A DNA stretch of 46,390 nt from Puniceicoccaceae bacterium. Its GTDB lineage: Bacteria > Verrucomicrobiota > Verrucomicrobiia > Opitutales > JAFGAQ01. Within the stretch, counting starts at the first letter, position 1. Every line of letters starts with the position of its first letter. Below are positions 35,148 to 44,012 of this stretch, piece after piece. Location: NCBI GenBank assembly GCA_040224245.1, contig JBEGIR010000031.1, positions 1 to 46,390 of the forward strand. The letters are read 5' to 3'. The notes beneath the pieces are model-generated. The model was not told the DNA's origin. It ran no database searches and worked only from the letters and a program-made list of their open reading frames with translations. The position numbers and the translations under genes were made by a program.

Positions 35148-35864
35148 ATGCAATCTCCATTATCCGCAACAAGTCACCACGCCTTCCCCGTTGGAGGGCT
35201 GCTTTTTGGATTTCTCGGCTCCATGTTGCTCGGAGTTCTGGTGGGTTTCGCCTATCTCGCCACCGTTCCGCCAGTCAGCATACAACCGTCCGAATCGAAA
35301 CCCGCAGAAACTTCGGCAATGTTCCTGACTCATTTTGAGAATGAAGTGCGGTATTTCCAACGCTCCGGTTTCCGCCAAAACGCTCAGGCACTGACGCGCA
35401 AACTGTATGCCTCCCAAACGGAACAAATCGATGTCAACGCACTCGAGCTCAACGCATGGGCCGAAGTTCATCTGGCACCGCATTCTCCTGCATCCACTGC
35501 TGCAGACAGTGATCGCGCCTCCATCCTGAGCCTTGCTCCGGACGTTCCCGTTTTTCACATCGCCAGTCACAAACTCCATCTCTCCTACCCGGCAACCCTG
35601 CAGATTCTCAGCATGGAAATGCCTCTGCGGCTGATTGCATCCGGTGATTTTTCCACAGGAACACGCGGACCCACCTGGAATGCGCAGCGCCTCTATCTGA
35701 ATTCGGCACCCCTGCCCTTCAAAAAATGGAGTTCCCACCTGATCATGAATCAGGTCATGCGCGCGCTGGAAACCAACGCTGAAGTGGAAAAAATGCAGAC
35801 CGCCTGGAGGCGCATCCGCTCGATTGAAATCACAGCAACCAGCCTGCTGTTACAGCGGTCCTGA
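35148..35864 (+). CDS. Hypothetical membrane-anchored protein
   Basis: This is a 238-aa protein with one membrane helix near the N-terminus (GGLLFGFLGSMLLGVLVGFAYL, about residues 19-40) and a large outer domain, presumably periplasmic. That domain has alternating helix (FLTHFENEVRYFQRSGFRQN) and strand-like segments (VFHIASHKLHLSYPATLQIL). No family is recognised. The ATG at 35148 is preferred; the frame is open 50 codons further up but overlaps the FmdB-type gene in another frame. It converges with the split phosphotransacetylase pair across 16 bp. Confidence 0.65.
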   Translation: MQSPLSATSHHAFPVGGLLFGFLGSMLLGVLVGFAYLATVPPVSIQPSESKPAETSAMFLTHFENEVRYFQRSGFRQNAQALTRKLYASQTEQIDVNALELNAWAEVHLAPHSPASTAADSDRASILSLAPDVPVFHIASHKLHLSYPATLQILSMEMPLRLIASGDFSTGTRGPTWNAQRLYLNSAPLPFKKWSSHLIMNQVMRALETNAEVEKMQTAWRRIRSIEITATSLLLQRS

Positions 35865-35880
35865 GACCGGCACCGCAAGC

Positions 35881-37038
35881 TCATTCAAAAGCTCCGAAGA
35901 TCTTGTCAACGTCGATCGAATCCATGATCGTGCGTTGGATCAATGGAATCTTGTCCGAATCCTCAGGCTGTGTCTTCACCGTCATTCCATTGATTTTGGA
36001 AGCAATGGAATAACTCTCATCCTCACAAATGATCACAGGTAAGTCGGTCTGCCTGAGAAACTCCATCATCTTCGGCGTTGGCAGTACATTGCGCGTCAGA
36101 ATCAACCCGGAAACGCCACCCTGCTCAGAGGTGAAGCGCTGCGAGGACATCGCAGCAAAGAGTACATCCTCCCGGTCTCCTGGCACGATCACCAATACCC
36201 CGGGTCGAAAATAGTCGGTGATCACCTTGGCCGTCATGGCTCCGATGATGACATTGAGAATGCGGGCATGCTTGCCACGTTGCTCTCCGTTGAGCCAGCG
36301 ACCTTTTGTCACTTCGACGATTTGCTGCAGATTTGGAGCTGTCAATTCCTTGACCATGGGGATGACGCCAAGCAGCTCAATGCCCAGTCGCCGCAACCCC
36401 TTACCACCGTACTCGCGGATAAACTCAAGCTTGTCGGGCAATACCTTGTTCAGGATTGCCCCAATCACCTCCACACCGTGTTTTTCAAACAGCGCACGAT
36501 TCATCTCAATTTCATCAACGGGACGCCCAATGCCACCGGATGAGACGATGATGACTTTGCCGCCCAGGCACTTTGCAACCTGAGCATTGGACATGTCAAA
36601 AACCGTGCCGACACCCGCATGTCCACTTCCCTCGATGATGATGTAATCTTTCTCAAACGCAGCTCGGTCAAAGCCCCGGCACATGCGGTCCACGAGCTGC
36701 GGCGAATATTCATCCGGATTGTCCAGAAACCGCCGGGTGAGCGTGGGATCAATTGCCACAGGACTCATCGATTCGATGGGGGCAGCGATCCGGTAGGTCG
36801 AGTTGAACAACACGGTATCCTCATCAATCATGTTGCCGCCCACATGCACAAAGCGCTGCCCGATGGGTTTGATGAAGCCCAGATTCGGGTTGACCCTTTG
36901 GATGGCCGAGAACAGTCCGAGGCAGGTGGTAGTCTTTCCCTCGTTCATGCGTGTGCCTGCCACAAAAATCCGTTTGGTCGAACGGTTGGTCGGGTGCTTC
37001 AGCAATTGCCCCCTGTAGGTTTTTTCGTCTTCAATCAT
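35881..37038 (-). CDS. Stand-alone BioD-like/DRTGG protein (Pta N-terminal module)
   Basis: The 385-aa protein matches the first two domains of full-length Pta. A BioD-like P-loop domain contains FVAGTRMNEGKTTTCLGLFS and FIKPIGQRF, with DYIIIEGSGHAGVGTVFD and NKVLPDKLEF further on. A DRTGG domain follows from about residue 230 (ELLGVIPMVKELTAPNLQQI, then DYFRPGVLVIVPGDREDVL). Unlike the pta gene in this window, it keeps the full GxxxxxGKT P-loop with Lys, so it could bind and hydrolyse nucleotide. The ATG at 37038 overlaps the stop of the phosphotransacetylase gene as ATGA, which suggests coupled translation and a complex. It may regulate or scaffold the partner; a CobQ/BioD-type enzyme is less likely given the DRTGG domain. 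Confidence 0.85.
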   Translation of the reverse strand: MIEDEKTYRGQLLKHPTNRSTKRIFVAGTRMNEGKTTTCLGLFSAIQRVNPNLGFIKPIGQRFVHVGGNMIDEDTVLFNSTYRIAAPIESMSPVAIDPTLTRRFLDNPDEYSPQLVDRMCRGFDRAAFEKDYIIIEGSGHAGVGTVFDMSNAQVAKCLGGKVIIVSSGGIGRPVDEIEMNRALFEKHGVEVIGAILNKVLPDKLEFIREYGGKGLRRLGIELLGVIPMVKELTAPNLQQIVEVTKGRWLNGEQRGKHARILNVIIGAMTAKVITDYFRPGVLVIVPGDREDVLFAAMSSQRFTSEQGGVSGLILTRNVLPTPKMMEFLRQTDLPVIICEDESYSIASKINGMTVKTQPEDSDKIPLIQRTIMDSIDVDKIFGAFE

Positions 37039-38072
37039 GGTCTGGAATCACTGAACAACAGGCGATGATCGACTGCCTGAGCGGCCACGATCACCGCCGT
37101 CCCCAGAATATCATGGGCACTCGCACTGCGACTAATCTCAGCTGCGGGACGCACAAATCCGGTCAGAATTTGCCCATAACTGCGGCAACCGGCAAGGCAT
37201 TGCACCATCTTGGAGGCAATGTTGCTCGCCAACAGATCCGGAAAAATCAGCACATTGGCGTTGCCGGAAACCTGTCCGCTCAATCCCTTGATGCGTGCAG
37301 TAAAGGAATCCAGAGCGGCATCCGCCTGCAGTTCACCCTCTACATGAAAGGGGAGGCGCAACTCTGCAATTTTGGCTCGGGCGAGTTCAGTTGCCTCCTG
37401 CATCTTGACCACCCGGGGGTCACGGGCATCCTGTGCATGTGTCGTGTAGCTGAGCATGGCGATGCGAGGCACATCATTCGTGAGGTGCTGATGCAGGCAA
37501 GCCGTAGTCAGTGCGATGTCCATCAACTGCCGCGAGGTCGGGTCGGGGATGACTGCCGAATCCGCCAGGAACAACAACCGCCGCTCCTCTTCGTCGACCT
37601 TGACATCCAGAATGAGCAGGGACGATACCGTTGAGACATGAGGCTGCTTCGGAAGGATGCGGATCAGTGGACGCAGAGCACTCGACGCCATCGTTGTAGC
37701 ACCCGAAACCACACCATCCGCCTGGCCATTGGCAACCATCATCGCTGCGTAGGTATTGGTGTCGAGCAGACGCTCGCGATTGGCCTCGTCCGGGAATTGT
37801 GAAAAATGCGGAATCTCCCTGATTCGCTCAACGTAAAGCTCCAACTCGTCCGTGCGAGAGGGTTCCACCAGTCGGATTCGGTCGAGATTGATGTTGAGCT
37901 GCTGTGCCCGATCCTTGATCACCCGCCGATCTCCCAACAGGATGGGAACCCCGAGCTGGCTGGTAACAAACTGACGGGCCGCCTGAATGATGCGAGGGTC
38001 TGCTCCCTCGGGGAACACAATTCGCTTCGGGTGGCGCTGCAATTGTTCCTTGAGTCTTTCGAGAAATAACAC
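37035..38072 (-). CDS. Phosphate acyltransferase, catalytic PTA_PTB module alone
   Basis: The ~345-aa protein corresponds to the C-terminal catalytic domain of Pta. It has KRIVFPEGADPRIIQAARQF, NTYAAMMVANGQADGVVSGA, then FLADSAVIPDPTSRQLMDIA, IAMLSYTTHAQDARDPRVVK and SGNANVLIFPDLLASNIASK. AEISRSAS keeps the Ser-Arg of the active site. It should exchange an acyl group between CoA and phosphate; acetyl, propionyl or butyryl specificity cannot be read from sequence. GTG 38072 (before LFLERLKEQL) is preferred because the frame upstream has no Met and poor similarity. It is divergent from murJ (126-bp gap). No acyl kinase gene is adjacent. Confidence 0.85.
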   Translation of the reverse strand: MLFLERLKEQLQRHPKRIVFPEGADPRIIQAARQFVTSQLGVPILLGDRRVIKDRAQQLNINLDRIRLVEPSRTDELELYVERIREIPHFSQFPDEANRERLLDTNTYAAMMVANGQADGVVSGATTMASSALRPLIRILPKQPHVSTVSSLLILDVKVDEEERRLLFLADSAVIPDPTSRQLMDIALTTACLHQHLTNDVPRIAMLSYTTHAQDARDPRVVKMQEATELARAKIAELRLPFHVEGELQADAALDSFTARIKGLSGQVSGNANVLIFPDLLASNIASKMVQCLAGCRSYGQILTGFVRPAAEISRSASAHDILGTAVIVAAQAVDHRLLFSDSRP

Positions 38073-38198
38073 GGCGAAGCAGATGCAGGTGAAACGGTCA
38101 AATTGTGATTGTCGTCCCTCTGGGCGATGTGCATAGAGGAAAGACCTGATCACCAGCAATCTCTAGGGCATTTCGCCAACGATTCAACACAAACCCTC

Positions 38199-39737
38199 AT
38201 GAATTCAAAAAGTATTCGGCAAATGAGTACGCTGGTACTCTCCACTGGAGGGTCTCGCCTTTTGGGATTGGTCCGGGATGTTGCCTTCTTTTCTTCGTTT
38301 GGAACGGGTCTGATCGCCTCAGCCTTTCTCATGGCTTTCACCCTGCCCAATCTTTTTCGCAGGCTATTGGGTGAAGGAGCGTTGGCATCCGCCTTCATTC
38401 CCGTTTTCAGCCAAAACTGGAACTGCGACCCCAAATCGGGGTTTCGCCTCTTGAACCAGACTCTGACGCGACTGCTGCTCTATTTCGGCGGAGGGATTGC
38501 CTTGGCTTCCATCCTCTTGCTGGGTTTCCATCATCAGTATGACCTGCCTGAGAAATGGTCCGTCACCTTGCCCATGCTTGTCATGCTGTTGCCCTATGCG
38601 GTGATGATTTGCATGGCTGCGATCCTCACCGCAGCGCTCAATGTCTTCGGCAAATTTTTCCTAGCTTCACTCTCCCCGATTTTCCTCAATCTCGCCATGA
38701 TCAGTGCCCTGCTGGCAGGCAACTATCTCTTTCCTGCCGGTTCCCTGTCACTCGCGATCATGCTCTGCGTCGGGGTGCTGTGCGGAGGTCTGCTTCAGTT
38801 TCTCCTTCCCGCTGCGCAGCTGGTGGGGCACCAATGGCTCCCTCAGGTCAACCTGCAGCCCTCCCCGGAACTCCAACGACTCAGGCAACTTTTCCTCACC
38901 GCAACGGGCGGAGCTGCCATTCTTCAGGTCAACATTCTCGTCACGCGTCTGATCGCCTACCAGCATTCCGATGCTGCAGTGTCACAGCTCTACCTTGCGA
39001 GTCGTCTGACAGAACTTCCACTTGGCATGTTTGCAGTCGCAATCTACACCGTGCTGTTTCCGTTGCTGTCCGGATTTGCAGCACGGGCGGATCACGCCCG
39101 CTTCTCCGAAACCTGCAAGCATGGCATTCTGCTTTCATACGGCATCACAATGCCTGCTGCAGTGGGTCTGGCCCTGCTTGCACAACCCATCATCTCAGTG
39201 CTCTTTCAATGGGGCAAGTTCACGAGTCATGACGTGGTCCAGAGCGCACCAGTGCTCAGTATCTACGCTGCCAGTGTCCCGTGCTACGCCATCATCGCTC
39301 TGCTGACCCGCGTCTTTCACTCCCGACAGGAGATGCGGTCTCCGGTTCAGGTATCCGCGATCGCTTTGGTACTCAATGCCACCCTTTCTATAGGTTTGAT
39401 GATTCCCTTCGGCGTGCTCGGACTGGCAAGTGCCAATGTCATCACCTCACTGGTACAGCTTTGTCTGCTGGTTGGGCTGCTTCGGCATCGCGACTGGATC
39501 GACTCACTGGGCAGCATGCTCTCCCCTTTGCTACGCATGTCGGCTGCCGCCGTATTCATGGGTTTTTGCGTCGTGGGTTTGAGCTGGTGGCTGCCCAAAC
39601 CCGCCACCGGGGAGATTGCTTTGCAGATTCTAGCTCTCGGGACCCATATTGCAACGGGTGTGCTGAGCTATGCACTGGCCTGTTGGTTGATGGGGCTGCG
39701 CTCCTGGTTCAGCAAACCTACCGACCGCATATCCTGA
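38199..39737 (+). CDS. murJ: Lipid II flippase MurJ (MviN)
   Basis: The 512-aa protein has about 14 membrane helices of the MOP superfamily. The MurJ signature is at the N-terminus: TLVLSTGGSRLLGLVRDVAF, FLMAFTLPNLFRRLLGEGAL and ASAFIPVFS. VFHSRQEMRSPVQVSAIALV in the middle includes the conserved motif region of helices 9-10. MurJ moves lipid II across the inner membrane for peptidoglycan synthesis. ATG 38199 (MNSKSIRQMSTLV) is used; no Shine-Dalgarno is visible. It converges with the beta-propeller gene across 12 bp holding a perfect palindrome (TGATCATGATCA, 39741-39752). Confidence 0.93.
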   Translation: MNSKSIRQMSTLVLSTGGSRLLGLVRDVAFFSSFGTGLIASAFLMAFTLPNLFRRLLGEGALASAFIPVFSQNWNCDPKSGFRLLNQTLTRLLLYFGGGIALASILLLGFHHQYDLPEKWSVTLPMLVMLLPYAVMICMAAILTAALNVFGKFFLASLSPIFLNLAMISALLAGNYLFPAGSLSLAIMLCVGVLCGGLLQFLLPAAQLVGHQWLPQVNLQPSPELQRLRQLFLTATGGAAILQVNILVTRLIAYQHSDAAVSQLYLASRLTELPLGMFAVAIYTVLFPLLSGFAARADHARFSETCKHGILLSYGITMPAAVGLALLAQPIISVLFQWGKFTSHDVVQSAPVLSIYAASVPCYAIIALLTRVFHSRQEMRSPVQVSAIALVLNATLSIGLMIPFGVLGLASANVITSLVQLCLLVGLLRHRDWIDSLGSMLSPLLRMSAAAVFMGFCVVGLSWWLPKPATGEIALQILALGTHIATGVLSYALACWLMGLRSWFSKPTDRIS

Positions 39738-39749
39738 GTATGATCATGA

Positions 39750-41927
39750 TCAGGGGATCTGAAAGTGCTGGGTAATCACGCCGATGTTGCCATTTTCATC
39801 ATACCCCTGAAACACCAGGCTGTACGATCCCGGCTTGAGGTCATTCAGCTCGATTTCAAATCGCTCGAGAGCAGAATCGAACATGCCGTCATCCGGGATG
39901 GCTTTCATCATGTGTCCACCGTTCAGGACATAGTATGCACGCTCAATCACTCCAAACTTGTCCTCCACCACAATGTTTGCTCGGTAGCGATCCTCAAGGA
40001 CTTCCTGAGACTCGATGCTTACCACGGGTGAGGTGAAGTCGATCAGGAACGGATCACTGCGTTTCTCAAAGCGATGGGCGAGGTCTGCCTGATTGTCGAG
40101 CCGGTCATCAGCGACAACCTTGAGCTGATAATAGCCCTCCTCAAGCCCCCGAATATCCATTGCGAAAATCGGGTTTTCCAGATCGGATGCGATCTGGATC
40201 CAATCGTTTTCGCCAACGCGTTTCACAAATAGATCAAACAGCAGACGATCTCTGTTCGGATCTCCCGGCATCCAAACCGCCGTCATTGCCCCCTCTTCCT
40301 TTTCTCTGACCAGTTGCGGAATTCGGGGAGTCTGACCCAGATTCGAATTGGACTGAAAGACCTTCGAGAAATTCATGTTCTGCGACTGACGGGGTGGGGC
40401 ATAGAGTCCAAATGCTCCGGGCACGATACGAATCTCGTCAATCGTCGGCTCAAGATTTTGCTCTTGATAGAATACCTGGATGCGCTGTAGTCCTGGATTT
40501 TCCGGATACATTCGGATCTTATACTGCACAAAACGAGAGCTAGGACTCTGGATGCGATTCCCCTCCAGTGCCTGCCAATCCGACCAGGAACGGTTGGGAT
40601 CTTCAATGTTGCCCGAACGTGTCTCGATCTCGACTCCGTTGGTGAAGGTTCCTGTAACGGAAAGATAGCGCAGGGTGCCCCATTTCACCATCTTGCCAGT
40701 GTCAATCACCTCCGATGTGTAGGTTGCCTCATCACTGATGGATGCGCCCAGTTTGTAGATGCGTGCCGGATTACTGGAAATCAGAAAAAGGCTGCCATCC
40801 GCATCACCTGTTTTCACGATTTGCGTGACTTCACCTCCGGTAGGAACTGTGAGCACGTTACTCCACTGGTTCATGCTGTGAGCTCGAAAGACACGGCCAT
40901 TGGTACCACTGCCGATCAACCAATCCTTTTCCGTTTCGGGAAACACCGTAAAAATCTTGTTGGGACTCAGACTCCAGACGGTGTTGATGTTGCCATCCGC
41001 ATCCAGACGCATCAACCCATTGTCTTCGGGCAGGTTTTTGGCAAAAATCGTCATCAAAAACGGATTACTGTCCTCCTCTTCGCCACTGTTATTGGTGGAC
41101 CTTGTGGATGCGCTCGCATTTGAAGATTTGGAGGAGTTGTTTGAAGAAAAGGTCGAAAAATAGATGGACCCATCTGCACGGGGGAAAATACTTTTGATTT
41201 CTTCTGCTCCTGAGTGATAAAGCGCCCGGTGATTACCCTGGAGGTCAAGTCGGTAGAGATTTCCTCCATTTCCACATCCGATCACCAACGCACTTCCATC
41301 AACGGTGAATGCCATCTTGTTCACATGGGTTTCCGACGCCTCGAACAATACCTCTGCTTCCTCACCGGGTCGATATTCGAGCGGAACGCGGTAAACCTTG
41401 CCCGATCCACCCGTAGCGATGTAGAGCATGCCGTCCGGACCTATTTCCAAGTCCCAGATGTATAGGTCAGATGGGTCAAAAAACACTTCCTGTCGTCCTT
41501 CAGAATCGATGCGATACACCCGTCCCTTTGGGGATGTGCCCACATAGACCCGCCCTTGTTCATCGACTGCCAGCGCTCTGGAGAGCGATTCTTCAGGTTG
41601 TATCAATACTTCCGGTTCAGTCTCAGGAAACACCCGGTAAACGGTTCCGTTGTTCCCTGTGCTGACAATGAGTTCCCCGCTGGGTCCCAGGACTGCTTCC
41701 CACACGATGGATGCAGGAAGTGTGCTGTGCAAAGTCAGCTGCCGAGTGGGAAACAGCTTTCCATCGACGGAGATGCCAACATTGCTGAAGGTGCCTTTAT
41801 CCAGGGTGCTGAATCCCTCATGCACCACGCTCTCGGTCATGACAGCAGTTGCGCTTGTCGCAGTTGCAGACGCCAGTATGACAATCAGCAGGCATTGCAA
41901 CGAATGGAAACGGGAGAAAATCTTCAT
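39750..41927 (-). CDS. Secreted beta-propeller protein
   Basis: This is a 725-aa protein with a signal peptide (MKIFSRFHSLQCLLIVILAS...A). Residues ~80-400 contain repeated propeller blades with a shared G.(N/S)G.VYR element: GNNGTVYRVF (91-100), SPKGRVYRI, GGSGKVYRV, GNGGNLYRL, GTNGRVFRA and NPARIYKL. A Ser/Asn-rich insertion (residues 259-288) interrupts one blade. The C-terminal half (from ~410) is beta-rich, with fibronectin-like segments (FDLFVKRVGENDWIQIASDL, EGYYQLKVVADDR, LKPGSYSLVFQGYDENGN). It is most likely a periplasmic or surface binding protein. It follows the S55 gene by 18 bp and is probably co-transcribed. No catalytic motif is seen. Confidence 0.75.
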   Translation of the reverse strand: MKIFSRFHSLQCLLIVILASATATSATAVMTESVVHEGFSTLDKGTFSNVGISVDGKLFPTRQLTLHSTLPASIVWEAVLGPSGELIVSTGNNGTVYRVFPETEPEVLIQPEESLSRALAVDEQGRVYVGTSPKGRVYRIDSEGRQEVFFDPSDLYIWDLEIGPDGMLYIATGGSGKVYRVPLEYRPGEEAEVLFEASETHVNKMAFTVDGSALVIGCGNGGNLYRLDLQGNHRALYHSGAEEIKSIFPRADGSIYFSTFSSNNSSKSSNASASTRSTNNSGEEEDSNPFLMTIFAKNLPEDNGLMRLDADGNINTVWSLSPNKIFTVFPETEKDWLIGSGTNGRVFRAHSMNQWSNVLTVPTGGEVTQIVKTGDADGSLFLISSNPARIYKLGASISDEATYTSEVIDTGKMVKWGTLRYLSVTGTFTNGVEIETRSGNIEDPNRSWSDWQALEGNRIQSPSSRFVQYKIRMYPENPGLQRIQVFYQEQNLEPTIDEIRIVPGAFGLYAPPRQSQNMNFSKVFQSNSNLGQTPRIPQLVREKEEGAMTAVWMPGDPNRDRLLFDLFVKRVGENDWIQIASDLENPIFAMDIRGLEEGYYQLKVVADDRLDNQADLAHRFEKRSDPFLIDFTSPVVSIESQEVLEDRYRANIVVEDKFGVIERAYYVLNGGHMMKAIPDDGMFDSALERFEIELNDLKPGSYSLVFQGYDENGNIGVITQHFQIP

Positions 41928-41945
41928 AGTAAAGCGATAACCGGA

Positions 41946-43787
41946 TTATTTGATTTCAATGTTCAGGCGGTATGAACCCGAGAACACGCCCGAGGTGGGC
42001 AGGGTGGTTTCCCAGAGCGGTATTTCGCTCAAACTGGCACTGTATTGGGCGTTTTTGGGAGTACTGAAAAGGTGTGTGATTGATGGCGGAAGATCATACA
42101 TGGAATCCCCCTGAAGCTGCACGCCACTTGCCTGACGCAGGAGTCGCACATAGATGTTCTGTCGGGAGCGGATCTGATTGATCTGCCGAATTACATCGCC
42201 GATATCATCCATATCCGGACGCAACAATGACTGATTCTCCGGCTCAACCTGCGAGGCATCCGCAATTTGAAGCGTGAGCACTTCCCCCTTGGTTCCAACA
42301 GGAATGGGAATGCTCAGGGAGTGATGCACGGGTTCTCCGAGGTAATTGCGAATCCGGAGATCAACATTAAGGGTCTCTCCCGGAGCCGGCACGCTGCTCA
42401 CGACTGATACTTCGTCGAAAAAACTGAAATGCTGGGTCGGGATCATCTTTACGGTGCATTCGATAGAGTCAATGCGCGGGTATTCGAACGGATTGTCCGC
42501 TAGCACGCCCACCACGTTGAGCAGCTGCACCGCCAGCTCGGTAGCACCTGCGGAATCAATCGCAACGTTCTGATAAGTGACATCCGGCTGGCCTTCGACA
42601 TGGATTTTTGTCTCCAGATACAGGGTCTGCTCTTCATCGGCATCCATGTTCGACTGCAAGCTTTGCAACAACCCGATCGCCGCCAGGAGGGGGGACATTC
42701 GGCTGTGTTCAAAGACCTCCGCTTCGTAGCGGGTTTCCATCCCATCCGCATTCTCGATGGTATAGCTCACCGCAATTGTGGGGGCCTTTCGTCCAATTTC
42801 TCCGGCAATTCCTGTGAGACGGTCCTGGTAGATCGAGCCGACCACAGGGCCGACTTCTGTCATCTTAAACGACTGCTGGACGGAGCGGACCACCGTGATC
42901 ACACGTGCCGCAGCCATTGGAATTTCCACATCTCCACCACCAAAAAAGGGGTGGCCGAACCCGAGCAAACGATTGCCTTGTTTCCAGGTTACCGTTCCCA
43001 CTCCTGTCATGCTGAAATCACCGCCCATCAAAACTCCTGCCACTGGCATGCCGGGGCGAAGATTGCGGGACTGCGAGTCACTCCACGGTTCACCAAAGTC
43101 ACGTGAAGTCGCCGTCGCCGAAGGCACCTGCGCCCAGCGAATCCCCAAATCTGCAGCGTGCGACTCAAACGTCGAGAGCACTTCGGCAGAAATACCCGAA
43201 ACATACACGGGAAACAATTCCTGCACGGTCGATTCCGATACCTGGCTTTGCGCACGCAGGCTTTTCGGTTCCACAGTCAGTGCGGGTCGATCCAGGAGAT
43301 GCCGAACAAGCCCGCGGGAACCATTATTGAATGATTTCCGATAGCGCTCAGCAATATCCTGCGGAGGAAAGCGTTCGATGATGTCGATCATGGACTCGAT
43401 CGGAGTGACGCCGATGATCGCCTGTTGTTTGGGCCAGGAATATCCATAGGCGTAGGCGCCGACCAGCCTGCCTTCGATGTAAACCGGGCTGCCGCTCATG
43501 CCCGCAACCGGACCATTGAGCAGCTGGTCCGCATCCAGTGCCTCACAGATGATCACGGGTTTGCCCGGACCCGCAAAGTTGGGGGAAATACCAAGCACTC
43601 TCAATCGGAAGGTCTCAATCTGGTCACCCCTGACAACCGTATCCCACGTTCCCTCCATTCCAATTTTGATCTCTCTCAGGGGCATCACGTCCTGCGCTTG
43701 CAAACGGTTGAATCCGTTCAGCAGCACAATGGCGAGGGCTAGCGTGTGAATGATATACGGTCTCACGATGAAAAAACGATGTGGCAT
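41946..43787 (-). CDS. SpoIVB-type peptidase S55 domain protein
   Basis: This is a 613-aa protein with a signal peptide (PYIIHTLALAIVLLNGF...AQA). The N-terminal part has IKIGMEGTWDTVV and a serine-peptidase-like GMSGSPVYIEGRLVGAYAY with Ser98, followed by GVTPIESM. A later block has LLGFGHPFFGGGDVEIPMAA with His279, and VGSIYQDRLTGIAGEIG with Asp322. In SpoIVB the GH motif comes before GMSGSP, so the order is reversed here, as I recall for the large non-sporulating S55-like proteins of several phyla. The C-terminal 250 residues are beta-rich. ATG 43787 is preferred over TTG 43805. It lies upstream of the propeller gene and divergent from ileS (225-bp gap). Peptidase activity is likely but unproven. 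Confidence 0.82.
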   Translation of the reverse strand: MPHRFFIVRPYIIHTLALAIVLLNGFNRLQAQDVMPLREIKIGMEGTWDTVVRGDQIETFRLRVLGISPNFAGPGKPVIICEALDADQLLNGPVAGMSGSPVYIEGRLVGAYAYGYSWPKQQAIIGVTPIESMIDIIERFPPQDIAERYRKSFNNGSRGLVRHLLDRPALTVEPKSLRAQSQVSESTVQELFPVYVSGISAEVLSTFESHAADLGIRWAQVPSATATSRDFGEPWSDSQSRNLRPGMPVAGVLMGGDFSMTGVGTVTWKQGNRLLGFGHPFFGGGDVEIPMAAARVITVVRSVQQSFKMTEVGPVVGSIYQDRLTGIAGEIGRKAPTIAVSYTIENADGMETRYEAEVFEHSRMSPLLAAIGLLQSLQSNMDADEEQTLYLETKIHVEGQPDVTYQNVAIDSAGATELAVQLLNVVGVLADNPFEYPRIDSIECTVKMIPTQHFSFFDEVSVVSSVPAPGETLNVDLRIRNYLGEPVHHSLSIPIPVGTKGEVLTLQIADASQVEPENQSLLRPDMDDIGDVIRQINQIRSRQNIYVRLLRQASGVQLQGDSMYDLPPSITHLFSTPKNAQYSASLSEIPLWETTLPTSGVFSGSYRLNIEIK

Positions 43788-44012
43788 CCTTGTGATGAAA
43801 GGCAAGGACTATCGCAATCCGCACCCTCAGCAGCGCATCGGGAACCCTTCTATATGGACTCCTTCTGCAAACTTGCACCTCTGACCGCAGACAGCCTTGC
43901 CATGTTCAAACTTGCCTACCCATTACTTGCACAGGCAGCAGTGTCAATAATGTCGCTTGAATTCTTGACTTGGCACCCCGCAGGATCAAACTCTGTCATC
44001 TTCATTTTTCTG

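Noticed and set aside
41946-43787. Evidence for sporulation because of SpoIVB similarity
   Set aside because: The S55 domain is shared by envelope proteins of non-sporulating phyla, and no other sporulation gene is present.
43902-44012. In-frame upstream start for ileS
   Set aside because: The IleS family begins with the KDTLNLPKT segment right after ATG 44013; the extension is not conserved-looking.
43788-44012. T-box or other riboswitch before ileS
   Set aside because: No T-box sequence, stem I or terminator/antiterminator pair was recognised, and the gap is mostly unstructured by eye.
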